The position numbers and the translations under genes were made by a program. Positions 10,210 through 19,657 of a stretch of 64,000 nt of DNA are shown here, in pieces; the stretch's first letter is position 1, and the number at the start of each line of letters is the position of its first letter. The notes under the pieces were generated by a model that was not told where the DNA came from, did not search any database, and saw only the letters and a program-made list of their open reading frames with translations. Origin of the DNA: Coxiella-like endosymbiont (lineage in GTDB: Bacteria > Pseudomonadota > Gammaproteobacteria > Coxiellales > Coxiellaceae); NCBI RefSeq assembly GCF_030643785.1, contig NZ_CP094378.1:744001-808000 (forward strand). The letters run 5' to 3'.

Positions 10210-12864
10210 ATGACTGAGAAAAATATAGATTCTCAGGATGTTGACCCCATAGAATCCCAGGAGTGGAAAGAAGCGCTCGATTCGGTTGTTGAATATGAAA
10301 GCATCGAGCGTGCTGAATTTATTTTACGACAATTATGGTTGCATGCCAGAAAAATTGGTGTGCTTGTTCCCGCTGGTATTCATACTTCCTACATCAATAC
10401 AATTCCTGCTAACGCAGAAGCTAAATTGCCCGAGAATGAAATAAATATTTTACAGTGTTTAACGAATTATATGCGATGGAACGCCCTCGCTATGGTAATG
10501 CGTGTGGGTCGTAAAAAAGCTGGACTAGGAGGACATCTTTCCAGTTATGCTTCGATAGCAACTTTAGTCGAAGTAGGATTAAATTATTTTTTTCACGCGG
10601 ACGATCTAGTTTTTTTTCAAGGCCATTCCTCGGAAGGAATTTACGCACGTGCTTTTCTTGAAGGGCGGCTAACAGAAGATGAATTAGTTCATTTTCGTCA
10701 AGAAGCTTTAACTAAGGGAATTTCTTCCTATCCCCACCCCCATTTAATGCCCCATTTCTGGCAATTTCCCACCGTTTCCATGGGTCTAGGACCATTAATG
10801 GCTATTTACCAAGCCCAATTGTTGAAATATTTACACTATCGAGGGTTGGCCGATACGGCGAAGCGCAAAGTATGGGCTTTCTGTGGTGATGGTGAAACGG
10901 GCGAGCCTGAAAATTTAGGTGGATTATTGGTGGCAATTCGTGAGCATCTCGATAACCTCATCTTTATTATTAATTGCAATTTACAACGTCTCGATGGACC
11001 TGTTTCAGGCAATGGAAAAATTATTCAAGAATTGGAAGGTATTTTCCGCGGAGCGGGATGGCGGGTGATTAAAGTTATTTGGGGCCATAATTGGGAACGA
11101 TTGTTTCAAAAAGATAAATCCGGTTTATTACTAAAACTCCTGGGTGAGATGGTAGATGGAGAATACCAAGCGTGTTGTGCCAAAGGCGGTGCTTATCTAC
11201 GAGAACATTTATTTGGCAAGTTCCCGGAATTGAAGGAGCTTGTCTCTGATATGAGTGATCGTGAATTGGAACAATTAACGGATGGAGGTCATGATCCTCA
11301 AAAGGTTTACGCGGCTTATACGGAAGCACTAAAGGAAACGGGAAAGCCGACCGTCCTGTTAATGAAAACTGTTAAAGGTTACGGTTACGGCCAAGAAGGA
11401 GAGTCTCAAAATATTGCTCATAATTTAGAAGAAATTAGCGACGAAGGGTTAAAGACCTTTCGTGATCGATTTGAATTATCCCTCTCAGATAAACAATTAA
11501 AAGATCTAGAATTTTATAAACCGGCTGAAAAAACTCCCGAGATACAGTATTTACATAAACAGCGTGAGAAGTTAGGAGGGCCATTGCCAGTGCGCGATGG
11601 TTCTTATGAAGCTTTGAAAATTCCGAATTTAAGCTTATTTGAGCCCATCTTAAAAGGTACTGGTGATCGCTCAATTTCAACAGGGGCGGCGTTTTCTCGA
11701 ATTATGGGATTGTTGTTAAGGGATGAAAATATCAAAGAGCGCCTTGTTCCAATCGTAGCCGATGAAGCTCGAACGTTGGGATTAGAAGGGTTGTTTCGAC
11801 AGACGGGTATCTATGCAGTAGAAGGGCAAAAATACACTCCGGAAGATGAAAAGAAATTAGTTTATTATCGTGAACATCAATCCGGACAAATGTTGCAGCA
11901 GGGCGTTTCGGAAGCAGGTGCTATGTCCAGTTGGATCGCTGCTGCTACCTCATTCGCTAATAATAATTGTCCTCTAATCCCTTTTTACGTGTATTACGCG
12001 ATGTTCGGTTATCAACGTGTGGGTGATTTAGTGTGGGCGGCTGCGGATATGCAATCACGAGGTTTTATTTTAGGAGGATTGGCAGGCAGAACCACCTTGG
12101 CGGGTGAAGGATTGCAGCATCAAGATTCCCATAATTTATTGATGTTCAGTATGGTACCCACCTGCAGGGCGTATGATCCTGCTTTTGGTTATGAGCTGGC
12201 TGTAATTATTCAAGATGGCTTGTGCCGGATGTATCAAGACAAAGAAAACGTGTTTTATTACATCACACTCATGAATGAAAGTTATCAACATCCGCCGATG
12301 CCCGAAGGAGTTGAAAAAGGAATTATCAAAGGGATGTATTTGTTTAAAGAAGGCAATAGAAAATTGCCCCAGTGCGTTCAATTATTGGGAGCGGGAGCTA
12401 TTTTACTTGAAGTTATTGCAGCTGCCAAAATTTTAGAGCGGCAATTTAATGTAGCTGCCGATGTTTGGAGCGTTCCTGGTTTTAATTTATTGCGTCATGA
12501 TATCGAATCTGTAGATCGTTATAATCGTTTGCATCCTCAAGAAATTTCCAAAAGAAGTTATGTAGAAGAGTGTTTTAATGATCGAAAGGGTCCAGTGATT
12601 GCTGCTACCGATTATATGAAATTACAGGCGAATCAAATTCGCCAGGCAATTAAAAAGCCTTATTATGTGTTAGGAACTGATGGCTTCGGTCGTAGTGATA
12701 CTCGATCTATCTTGCGGGATTTCTTTGAAGTAGATGCCAAGATGATTGCGTATACAGCATTGAAGGCGCTAACAGACCAAGGTGAATTTGAAATGGGTCA
12801 ACTCATAAATGCCATACAGAAACTAGGAATTGATCCGAATCGACCTGATCCGTGGACAAGATAA
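10210..12864 (+). CDS. aceE: Pyruvate dehydrogenase E1 component (homodimeric)
   Basis: Thiamine-diphosphate enzyme that decarboxylates pyruvate and passes the acetyl group to lipoyl-AceF. At 884 residues it matches the large single-chain gammaproteobacterial E1. It shows GGHLSSYASIATLVEVG and FFQGHSSEGIYARAFLEGRL, the diphosphate-binding motif from GDGETGEPENLGG to INCNLQRLDGPV, and in the C-terminal half IVADEARTLGLEGLFRQ, GVSEAGAMSSWIAAATS and YVLGTDGFGRSDTR. Start ATG is preceded by AGAGTGAG. It is one of the longest intact frames in the window, showing that long genes can survive without homopolymer breaks. First gene of aceE-aceF-lpdA. Confidence 0.97.
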   Translation: MTEKNIDSQDVDPIESQEWKEALDSVVEYESIERAEFILRQLWLHARKIGVLVPAGIHTSYINTIPANAEAKLPENEINILQCLTNYMRWNALAMVMRVGRKKAGLGGHLSSYASIATLVEVGLNYFFHADDLVFFQGHSSEGIYARAFLEGRLTEDELVHFRQEALTKGISSYPHPHLMPHFWQFPTVSMGLGPLMAIYQAQLLKYLHYRGLADTAKRKVWAFCGDGETGEPENLGGLLVAIREHLDNLIFIINCNLQRLDGPVSGNGKIIQELEGIFRGAGWRVIKVIWGHNWERLFQKDKSGLLLKLLGEMVDGEYQACCAKGGAYLREHLFGKFPELKELVSDMSDRELEQLTDGGHDPQKVYAAYTEALKETGKPTVLLMKTVKGYGYGQEGESQNIAHNLEEISDEGLKTFRDRFELSLSDKQLKDLEFYKPAEKTPEIQYLHKQREKLGGPLPVRDGSYEALKIPNLSLFEPILKGTGDRSISTGAAFSRIMGLLLRDENIKERLVPIVADEARTLGLEGLFRQTGIYAVEGQKYTPEDEKKLVYYREHQSGQMLQQGVSEAGAMSSWIAAATSFANNNCPLIPFYVYYAMFGYQRVGDLVWAAADMQSRGFILGGLAGRTTLAGEGLQHQDSHNLLMFSMVPTCRAYDPAFGYELAVIIQDGLCRMYQDKENVFYYITLMNESYQHPPMPEGVEKGIIKGMYLFKEGNRKLPQCVQLLGAGAILLEVIAAAKILERQFNVAADVWSVPGFNLLRHDIESVDRYNRLHPQEISKRSYVEECFNDRKGPVIAATDYMKLQANQIRQAIKKPYYVLGTDGFGRSDTRSILRDFFEVDAKMIAYTALKALTDQGEFEMGQLINAIQKLGIDPNRPDPWTR

Positions 12865-12877
12865 AAAGGGGAAGATA

Positions 12878-14194
12878 GTGGCAAATTCGATAGAAAAAAT
12901 TTCTGTACCAGATTTGGGTGGAGCGTCCGAAGTTGACGTCATCGAATTATTAGTAAAACCTGGTGATCGAATAGCAAAAGAAGACGGTTTAATCACTTTG
13001 GAAGGCGATAAAGCTTCGATGGATGTTCCCTCACCCTTAGCTGGTACGATTAAAGACATTAAAGTAAAGGTTGGGGACAAAATTAAAGAAGGAGATGAAA
13101 TTTTAACTATTGAGGTGAAGAAGAGCGAAAAAGATGACAAAGGGAAAAAAGAAGAAAAAGAGGACGAAAAAGAAGCTGAGAAAGAAAGATCCGAGGAAAA
13201 AGAAGTAAAAGAATCTCCTAAAGAAAAGAAAGCAAAACCAGAAGAAAAAACTAAAATAGAGGTTTCCGAAGGCGAAGGTTTTGGCACTACTGTTCATGCG
13301 GGACCCGGTGTTCGTCGAGTCGCGCGTGAATTTGGTATCAATTTGAATAAAATTAAAGGAACTAGTCAGAAGGATCATCGTATTCTCAAAGAGGATGTTC
13401 AGCAATACGTAAAACAGCAATTAAAAATTGCGAAAAGAAAAGGGGATGAAGGGTTACCATTCCCTCCTGCACCTAAAATTGATTTTTCCAAATTTGGTGC
13501 TATTGAACAAAAAGCCTTATCTAAAATTAAAGAAGCTACAGGCGTTAATCTCACTCGTAATTGGATGAGTGTTCCTCATGTGACTCAATTTGGAGAAGCA
13601 GATATCTCTGAGCTTGAAGCATTCCGTCAAAGTCAAAAAGCTTATGCAGAGAAAAATAATGTTCGATTGACTCCCTTAGTGTTCATTATCAAAGCAGTAG
13701 TTAATGCGCTTAAAAGATTTCCCCATTTTAATGCGTCGTTAGACCCCTCGTGGGAATATTTGATTTTAAAAAAATATTTTCATATCGGTGTGGCGGTCGA
13801 TACACCTGAAGGGTTAGTAGTTCCCGTTATTCGGGACGCGGATAAAAAGGGATTATTCGAATTGGCTAAAGAACTGGGCGAAATTAGTGAAAAAGCCCGT
13901 ACCAAGGGTCTAAGTTTGAATGACATGCAAGGCGGTTGTTTTAGTATTTCCAGTTTGGGAGGAATCGGAGGCACAGCTTTTACGCCAATCATCAATACGC
14001 CCGAAGTAGCGATTTTAGGAGTTTCGCAAATGCAATGGAAATCTGTCTGTTCTAAAAGCCGTAATTGTAAGACCCGACTAATGTTGCCCTTGAGTTTATC
14101 TTACGATCACCGTGTCATTGACGGTGCTGATGGAGCGCGGTTTATTGTTTATTTGGCTGAACGTTTATCGGATATTAGAACGCTATTATTGTAG
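12878..14194 (+). CDS. aceF: Pyruvate dehydrogenase E2, dihydrolipoamide acetyltransferase
   Basis: E2 core of pyruvate dehydrogenase, moving the acetyl group to CoA. I choose GTG at 12878 (VANSIEKISVPDLGG) because AGGGGA sits 5-6 bp upstream. The longer in-frame ORF from 12830 would overlap aceE and adds atypical residues. About 438 residues: one lipoyl domain with the modified lysine in EGDKASMDV, a 50-residue Lys/Glu-rich linker, the E3-binding domain (RRVAREFGINLNKIKGTS), and the catalytic domain with RNWMSVPHVTQF, FSISSLGG and the active-site block SYDHRVIDGADGARF. Only one lipoyl domain, versus three in E. coli. LipA/LipB encoded at 61.8-63.4 kb would modify it. Confidence 0.96.
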   Translation: MANSIEKISVPDLGGASEVDVIELLVKPGDRIAKEDGLITLEGDKASMDVPSPLAGTIKDIKVKVGDKIKEGDEILTIEVKKSEKDDKGKKEEKEDEKEAEKERSEEKEVKESPKEKKAKPEEKTKIEVSEGEGFGTTVHAGPGVRRVAREFGINLNKIKGTSQKDHRILKEDVQQYVKQQLKIAKRKGDEGLPFPPAPKIDFSKFGAIEQKALSKIKEATGVNLTRNWMSVPHVTQFGEADISELEAFRQSQKAYAEKNNVRLTPLVFIIKAVVNALKRFPHFNASLDPSWEYLILKKYFHIGVAVDTPEGLVVPVIRDADKKGLFELAKELGEISEKARTKGLSLNDMQGGCFSISSLGGIGGTAFTPIINTPEVAILGVSQMQWKSVCSKSRNCKTRLMLPLSLSYDHRVIDGADGARFIVYLAERLSDIRTLLL

Positions 14195-14201
14195 CTTCTG
14201 G

Positions 14202-14235
14202 CTTTTCTCATAAATTAGGGGAAAGATGAGAAAAG
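14202..14235. other. Inverted repeat between aceF and lpdA
   Basis: CTTTTCTCAT (14202-14211) and ATGAGAAAAG (14226-14235) form a 10-bp perfect stem with a 14-nt loop in the 82-bp gap between aceF and lpdA. There is no T tract after it, so an mRNA-processing or stability hairpin is likelier than a terminator. Confidence 0.6.
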
Positions 14236-14276
14236 GGGTAGATATGCTTTAATAACTGATAAAAACGAGAGGAAAG

Positions 14277-15688
14277 ATGGCAAAAGAAATTAAAACTGAT
14301 GTTGTAGTTTTAGGGAGCGGACCTGGAGGGTACGCAGCAGGATTTCGGGTCGCTGATTTGGGAAAAACGGTCGTTCTAGTAGAACAATATGAACCAATCG
14401 GTGGTGTTTGCTTAAATATGGGGTGCATTCCCTCAAAAGCTTTATTGCATGTAGCTAAAGTCGTTGATGATACTTACGATATGGCGTCTTTTGGTGTGGA
14501 TTTTGGAAAACCAAAATTAGACATAAGTAAAATCCGCGAATGGAAAGAAAGTGTTGTTAAAAAGTTAACAAGCGGCCTAAAAATGATGGCGAAGCAGCGC
14601 AAGGTCGAAATTGTTACGGGTTATGGAAAATTCACTTCTTCCAATGAATTATTTATCGATAATAAAGAAAAAACAGTTATTCGCTTTGAACAAGCAATTA
14701 TTGCCGTAGGCTCACAACCCGTAAAACTCCCCTTTATTCCTGACGACCCGCGAGTAATGGATTCCACAGATGCGCTAGAACTAGAAGCGGTGGAAAGTCA
14801 TTTATTGATAATAGGGGGTGGCATTATCGGCTTAGAAATGGCCACGGTTTACCACGCATTGGGCGGTAAGATCAGCGTAGTAGAGCGAATGAATCAGATT
14901 ATTCCTGGAGCAGACGCAGATATAGTGAAGCCCCTCTACCAACGCGTTCAGAACTGCTATAACGAAATTTTATTGAAAACCAGTGTAAAAAAAGTAGAAG
15001 CTAAAGAAGATGGATTATATGTGTCTTTTGAAGGTGAAAACGCTCCTAAACAACCGCAAAAATACGATCGCATTTTGGTGGTGGTGGGTCGTAGTCCCAA
15101 TGGTAAATTGATTGATGCAGAAAAAGCGGGGGTTAAAGTTGACGATAGAGGATTTATTGCGGTGGATAACCAGATGCGAACGAATGTTTCACATATTTAT
15201 GCTATTGGCGATGTCGTTGGCCAACCCATGTTAGCCCATAAGGCAACCTATGAAGGTCGATTAGCAGCTGAAGTAATAGCCGGTAAGAAACATTACAATG
15301 ATGCTCATTGCATTCCAGCCGTAGCCTATACAGATCCAGAAGTAGCCTGGGTTGGGTTGACGGAAAACGAGGCAAAAAAGGGAGGGATTAAGTACGAAAA
15401 GGACGTATTTCCTTGGGTGGCTAGTGGCCGTGCTTTATCCTTAGGTCGCACTGAGGGTTTTACTAAATTGCTTTTCGATGAAAATGGCACAGTGATTGGG
15501 GGGGCATCGTTGGTGTAAATGCAGGTGATTTAATTTCTGAAATAGCCTTAGCTATTGAAATGGGTTGTGATGCGGAAGATGTGGCGCTTACCATTCATCC
15601 TCATCCGACTTTATCGGAAACAATAATGATGGCTTGTGAAATGTTTGAAGGGACTATTACGGATTTAATTCCTCCTAAAAGGAAATAA
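14277..15688 (+). pseudogene. lpdA: Dihydrolipoamide dehydrogenase (E3), one-base frameshift near the C-terminus
   Basis: FAD enzyme that reoxidises dihydrolipoyl groups of 2-oxoacid dehydrogenases. The first 413 residues (to 15518) are intact: VVLGSGPGGYAAGFR, the redox disulfide in GGVCLNMGCIPSKALLH, the NAD site LLIIGGGIIGLEMATVY, and YAIGDVVGQPMLAHKA. Reading then continues in another frame as NAGDLISEIALAIEMG, HPHPTLSETIMM (with the HPHPT active-site base motif) and a stop at 15686-15688. The break is a run of seven G at about 15499-15505. Eight G would join the frames as IGGGIVGVNAGD. Total about 470 residues, normal for Lpd. Without the tail the enzyme would lack the catalytic histidine of the partner subunit. 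Confidence 0.94.
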
Positions 15689-15867
15689 GCACTCATTCCC
15701 AAAAAATTTGTTTTCACTCTATCTTCTCCCCCAATCTGGGGAAATGGGGGATTAGCACCGCAGACGTGTAGTCCAACTAAAAAGGTGACTCAATGACAAT
15801 AAGATATATTATTATCTCTTGGCACAACACTAAATTTCAATTTTTTCTACGTTTCCGTCGTTATTTC

Positions 15868-16405
15868 TTAATTTCTTAAAACCCGAACAATTTCATTAAT
15901 CGTACTTTCTGTTGTCATCACATCATCTAAGACAGCAATATGGCTTATCTGAAAAATGATTTTTTTCAACACAAAAGCGTTTTTGACGTTTTTAATGTGC
16001 TGTGATGCAGGCAATTCACTTTGTGGTTTAGTATTCTCGATTCGATTAATACTTCGGAAATTGAGCCGGATTTGCAATCGTATTTTTAATTGTTTGGCGA
16101 TTTGTCTGGCGATTTTCTAAGGCTTGATTGAAACCTCGTTCTTTTCAGAAGTTTTTTTGTAAAGGCACAGGAATTAACACAATTTAGGCATACAAAATTT
16201 TTTGGTTAAATTTCAACTGAGAAATTAAACGATCGAATCGATAGGATTAGCGTAGAGAAATAAAGTTAAGGATTGGCAGTCAAATGAAATTAAATTCCAA
16301 GGCAAGCTCTCTATTACAAAGTTCACAGACCATGGGAGACTTATCGAGGTAGTCATAACAAAAAAGACATTTTTGTGGAAATAGCCAATCGATAAGCTGG
16401 TGCAT
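15868..16405 (-). pseudogene. comF: ComF/GntX-like phosphoribosyltransferase-fold protein, remnant
   Basis: The minus strand shows the ComF N-terminal zinc-ribbon start MHQLIDWLFPQKCLFCYDYL with CELC (16405 to about 16280). Further downstream is the PRPP-loop region ISHIAVLDDVMTTESTINEIV before the stop at 15868. The middle is frame-scrambled. In the loop, the usual TTGST reads TTEST. ComF is linked to DNA uptake and utilisation. It is divergent from bioC, a common pairing in gammaproteobacteria. Confidence 0.8.
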
Positions 16406-16594
16406 AGAATACCTCATAAGTTTTACACTGGAAAAAGTTGGTTGGGATATTAGACTCTTAGTTAAAAGCTCCTTCAATACAGTAAATTTCAAGGAGATAT
16501 TTTTCAGAATCTTCCTTCGAATCAGCTTGCTAAATGAGTCAAATCTGTCTCTAACAGGGTTTTAATCTAGAACAAAAACCCTAAAATAGGGATT

Positions 16595-17482
16595 GTGAAA
16601 CAAGATCCCTTTAGTATTGATTCCCGAGCGGTAGCAAAATCTCTGGAGTCTGTTGCTAAGACTTACGGAGAAGGAGCAGAAATAATCCCTCGCGCCATCG
16701 CTGATCGGCTTTTAGAACGGCTGGATTTCATTCGTCTCAACCCTTTTCGGGTAGTAGATTTCGGTTCTCGAACGGGATATACCACAAGAGCGTTGTTAAA
16801 TCGCTATAAGAAGGCTGACATTATTAGCTTTCATTTTTCTATATCTTTGTTAAATCGAGCTAAGGGTAGTTTTTGGAGGCGCCATCCGAAAATGGTAGTG
16901 GGGGAATATACTCTTCCACCGTTTGTAGATCAGTCCGTCGATTTGATTTTTTCTAATTTAACATTCCAGTGGTCTTTTGACCTTCAACAAACTTTGAAAG
17001 AATGTCAACGAATTTTGCGACCAGGAGGGCTTTTGTTGTTTAGTACTGTGGGACCCGATACATTGAAGGAATTACGAGCAAGCTTTTCCGATAAGAAGCG
17101 GCATGTCCATACTTTCTACGACATGCATGATATTGGCGATATGCTTACCCATTTTCATTTTGTTGATCCAGTTATGGATATGGAATACTTGAGCGTACGT
17201 TATTCTTCAGTTCTTCAGCTGATAGCGGATCTAAAAGCTATAGGCGCACATAATACTGCTCAGGATCGATCTCGAGGATTAATGGGAAGAAACCAGTGGC
17301 ATCAAATGCTGAAGGCTTATGAAAAATGGCGAGACGAAAATCACACCATTCCCGCAACGATTGAAGTCATTTATGGTCATGCTTTCGGGTCCGAGGTTAC
17401 TTCCTTCCAAAGCGATCAAGAGCAAGAAGTCTTAATCCCAGTGAGCCATATTAAACGGAGACCAAACAATGGAAAAAATTAA
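16595..17482 (+). CDS. bioC: Malonyl-ACP O-methyltransferase BioC
   Basis: SAM-dependent methyltransferase that masks malonyl-ACP so it can be extended to pimeloyl-ACP for biotin. The 295-residue product has motif I VVDFGSRTGYTTRALL (usually LDLGCGTG; here FGSRTG), the post-motif block VDLIFSNLTFQW typical of BioC, and the LRPGGLLLFSTVGPDTLKEL segment. Start is GTG at 16595 after AGGG; no better ATG is in range. Divergent from the comF remnant. Biotin synthesis is often retained in blood-feeder endosymbionts. The DFGSRTG variant departs from the glycine-rich consensus and could weaken SAM binding. Confidence 0.88.
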   Translation: MKQDPFSIDSRAVAKSLESVAKTYGEGAEIIPRAIADRLLERLDFIRLNPFRVVDFGSRTGYTTRALLNRYKKADIISFHFSISLLNRAKGSFWRRHPKMVVGEYTLPPFVDQSVDLIFSNLTFQWSFDLQQTLKECQRILRPGGLLLFSTVGPDTLKELRASFSDKKRHVHTFYDMHDIGDMLTHFHFVDPVMDMEYLSVRYSSVLQLIADLKAIGAHNTAQDRSRGLMGRNQWHQMLKAYEKWRDENHTIPATIEVIYGHAFGSEVTSFQSDQEQEVLIPVSHIKRRPNNGKN

Positions 17483-17624
17483 AAAAACCAAAGCACAATG
17501 GCCGGAACTTTTAAGTGATGAAGCTTATTTTGTTACCTATGAAAAAGGTATGAGAGAACATTTAGTGGTAAATATGATGAATTCTGAATTCAATGAAGAG
17601 GGCATTTATGAGTGTATTTGTTGA
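17469..17624 (+). pseudogene. msrB: Methionine-(R)-sulfoxide reductase MsrB, N-terminal stub
   Basis: A 51-codon open stub, MEKIKKTKAQWPELL, then EAYFVTYEKGMREHLVVN and NEEGIYECIC, ending in TGA. It matches the N-terminal third of MsrB (W..LL, EAYFVT, GIYECICC), where the second cysteine of the first zinc CXXC should follow directly. Zinc ligands and the catalytic cysteine region are gone. It overlaps the bioC end by 14 bp, suggesting former translational coupling. A second msrB relic occurs at 37.6-38.05 kb. Confidence 0.72.
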
Positions 17625-17648
17625 CGCAAAAATCGAGGGGTCATGAGG

Positions 17649-17894
17649 TTAGGTATCAGAATCGGTTTCAAATGGGACTAATACGTCCTTTCCTTGCTGA
17701 GAAGTTAGGAGTTTGACTTTTTGTTCAGCTTCCGCCAACGCGCGTTGGCAGTTGCGGATGAGATTGACTCCAATTTCAAATTTTTTGAGAGACTCCTCGA
17801 GAGGTAGACTTCCCTGTTCCATAATTGCGACGAGTTCGGTTAATTGATTAAGTGCTTTTTCAAAATTAAACTCTTTCTCTTTTTTCCGAGGCAT
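17649..17894 (-). CDS. xseB: Exodeoxyribonuclease VII small subunit
   Basis: Small subunit of ExoVII, which degrades single-stranded DNA with the XseA large subunit. The 81-residue product has the family pattern NFEKALNQLTELVAIMEQGSLPLEESLKKFE and GVNLIRNCQRALAEAEQKV (written here in pieces of the two-helix coiled coil). Intact with a normal length. Its usual neighbours ispA/dxs are not here. No xseA is in the window, so activity of the complex cannot be judged. Confidence 0.93.
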   Translation of the reverse strand: MPRKKEKEFNFEKALNQLTELVAIMEQGSLPLEESLKKFEIGVNLIRNCQRALAEAEQKVKLLTSQQGKDVLVPFETDSDT

Positions 17895-17994
17895 GAAATA
17901 CCTTCCTTAATTAATACGGATGATTCTCACCCAATGCTATTTGCAAGCACGTTACGAGCTAGTGTAGCATCTTTTTCATCCATAAACTGCTCAA

Positions 17995-18784
17995 TTTTGC
18001 CTAGTGGGTAGCTTCCGGAGAGTAAATCATCCCTTAGTTGGCAACAAATACCGTGGTTTTCTAATAGAGCCTTTGCATTTCAATTTTCTCCAGGTGTAAT
18101 GGCTAAATCCTCCAATTTGTCTATTTTACGTTTGCTTCTGCCAGTAAGGTTTTGGATTTCTTCGTCGAAAGTCTGAAGAAATACTTTATACCAATTGCCA
18201 ATAGCGAAAAAGGGTTCGGGGAAGTTCTAGGCAAAATACACCTCATACACTTTCGCGTCTAATTCCTGAATAGTCGATCCCGGAGCAACCGGGGTCGCGA
18301 TAATTAGACACTGATAATATCCAAGTGCTTTGAGAGATCCTTAATTGCATAACCCGCATAGTAGCGCCTGTTGCGATACCGTCGTCGATTAAAATTATTA
18401 TTTTATCTTTGATATTGGGAGCAGGGCGGTGACCACAATAACGTAAATCTCGCTCTTTTAGAATTTTCTCCTGCTCGGCTTTTACATGTTGGATTGTTTC
18501 TCGTGAAATTAGGAGTTGTTGGACGATGTCTTTATTTAAAACCATAATATCATTTGATGCGATAGCGTCTATAGCAAGTTCTTCCTGTCCTGGTACACTT
18601 AATTTCAGAACTAGGAAATATCCATCCAAAGGTAACCCAGGAGAGCTTGGGCGACTTCGAATACTACCGGCACACGGCTCGCCTCGGGGAAGTAAAGCGA
18701 GAATAAAGGTATTGGGGCGCCTCGAATAGTTTCCTAGCGCCTTGGGAGCCGTTTTCCAGCATCTTTCGGATCGCGAAAAATCAT
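17995..18784 (-). pseudogene. PRPP-dependent phosphoribosyltransferase family protein, remnant
   Basis: Reading from 18784 downwards: MIFRDPKDAGKRLP, then in other frames NTFILALLP and PVVFEVAQALLGY. The best-preserved block (18243-18629) has LKLSVPGQEELAIDAIASN, EKILKERDLRYCGHRP and the PRPP loop IIILIDDGIATGATMR. The C-terminal end EPFFAIGNWYKVF and QTFDEEIQNL is out of frame around 18130-18220. This matches the stand-alone phosphoribosyltransferase family often found next to hydrolases. The substrate is unknown. At least three frameshifts. Confidence 0.75.
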
Positions 18785-18799
18785 ATTAGGTCTCCAGAA

Positions 18800-19270
18800 T
18801 TCTTTGTTTTGATTATAGCAATAGATCATAGTGTGATACGGCAGCTTATTTGAGAAGCTTAACGTCAATAACGTCAATTGTGAGAAGTTAACTTAACTAT
18901 ACTGCGTGGGATTCAATAAAATAAAGACTTCTCATTGATCTTCGTGGTTTAAAAGTGTCTGGTTTTTGTAAAATTTTTGAGGGATTCAGGTGGACTGATA
19001 GAGTAAGCTATTTAATTCTTTTTTTCATTTTTAAAATTTATGTATTACCGATTGATATTTTATATTAAAAAAAATTATATTATATTAAAAAAATTATATT
19101 TTTTGATTTTTTAACTATGATGCTCTCTCATTTGATGGAAATGCTCATTTTAGGATTATTGTTATGATTATAATTCATTATTCGAATCAGAATTAATAAA
19201 AATATACTTCCTTTTTTTTTTAAATTTACTTACAATTTGTTGTTCCTACTTTATTAAAAGGAAAAAAATC
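18800..19270. other. AT-rich spacer without recognisable gene
   Basis: No coding remnant recognised. It contains an imperfect direct repeat of TATATTAAAAAAAATTATAT (about 19060-19100), long A and T tracts, and the presumed promoter region of the downstream HU-family gene, whose ATG is preceded by AAAGGAAAAAAATC. Confidence 0.6.
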
Positions 19271-19648
19271 ATGATAACAAAAAAACAAACTTCTCGAAAA
19301 TCTAAATCTGGAAAATCCAGAACAACAAGAATATCAACCGTCAAAAATCGGATGACGAAAACTCAAGTATTTGCTCACGTAGCTGAAATAACGGATCTTA
19401 CTAAAAGACAAGTGACCCGAGTATTTGAGGCATTAGCTGATTTGGCACAGGCTCATCTTAAAAAAGGTGGCGTAGGAGAATTTGTTATTCCAGGTCTAGC
19501 TAAATGTGTCGTTAAGCGGAAAGCAGCGACAAAAGCCCGTAAAGGAATTAATCCATTTACGGGTGAACCGATGACTTTTAAGGCTAAACCAGCACGAAAT
19601 GTTATTAAAATCCGCCCGCTCAAGCGATTAAAAGAAATGGTAGAGTAA
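19271..19648 (+). CDS. HU/IHF-family nucleoid DNA-binding protein with basic N-terminal extension
   Basis: DNA-bending protein of the HU/IHF fold, 125 residues. About 30 Lys/Ser/Arg-rich residues (TSRKSKSGKSRTTR) precede the HU core: MTKTQVFAHVAEITDLTKRQV, FEALADLAQAHLKKGG, FVIPGLAKCVVKRK and the arm tip KGINPFTGEP in place of the common RNPxTGE. It then ends KIRPLKRLKEMVE. Such extended HU-like proteins are known in Legionellales. Intact, with a good ribosome-binding site. The next gene, also basic, starts 9 bp later, so the two probably form an operon. Confidence 0.88.
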   Translation: MITKKQTSRKSKSGKSRTTRISTVKNRMTKTQVFAHVAEITDLTKRQVTRVFEALADLAQAHLKKGGVGEFVIPGLAKCVVKRKAATKARKGINPFTGEPMTFKAKPARNVIKIRPLKRLKEMVE

Positions 19649-19657
19649 GGAGGTAAG

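Noticed and set aside
12830-12877. Upstream in-frame ATG for aceF
   Set aside because: It overlaps the aceE end and lacks a ribosome-binding site; GTG at 12878 has AGGGGA at proper spacing and gives the usual E2 N-terminus.
13103-13420. Phe/Ser-rich ORF on the minus strand
   Set aside because: It is the antisense shadow of the Lys/Glu-rich AceF linker; purine-rich coding gives TTC/TTT runs on the other strand.
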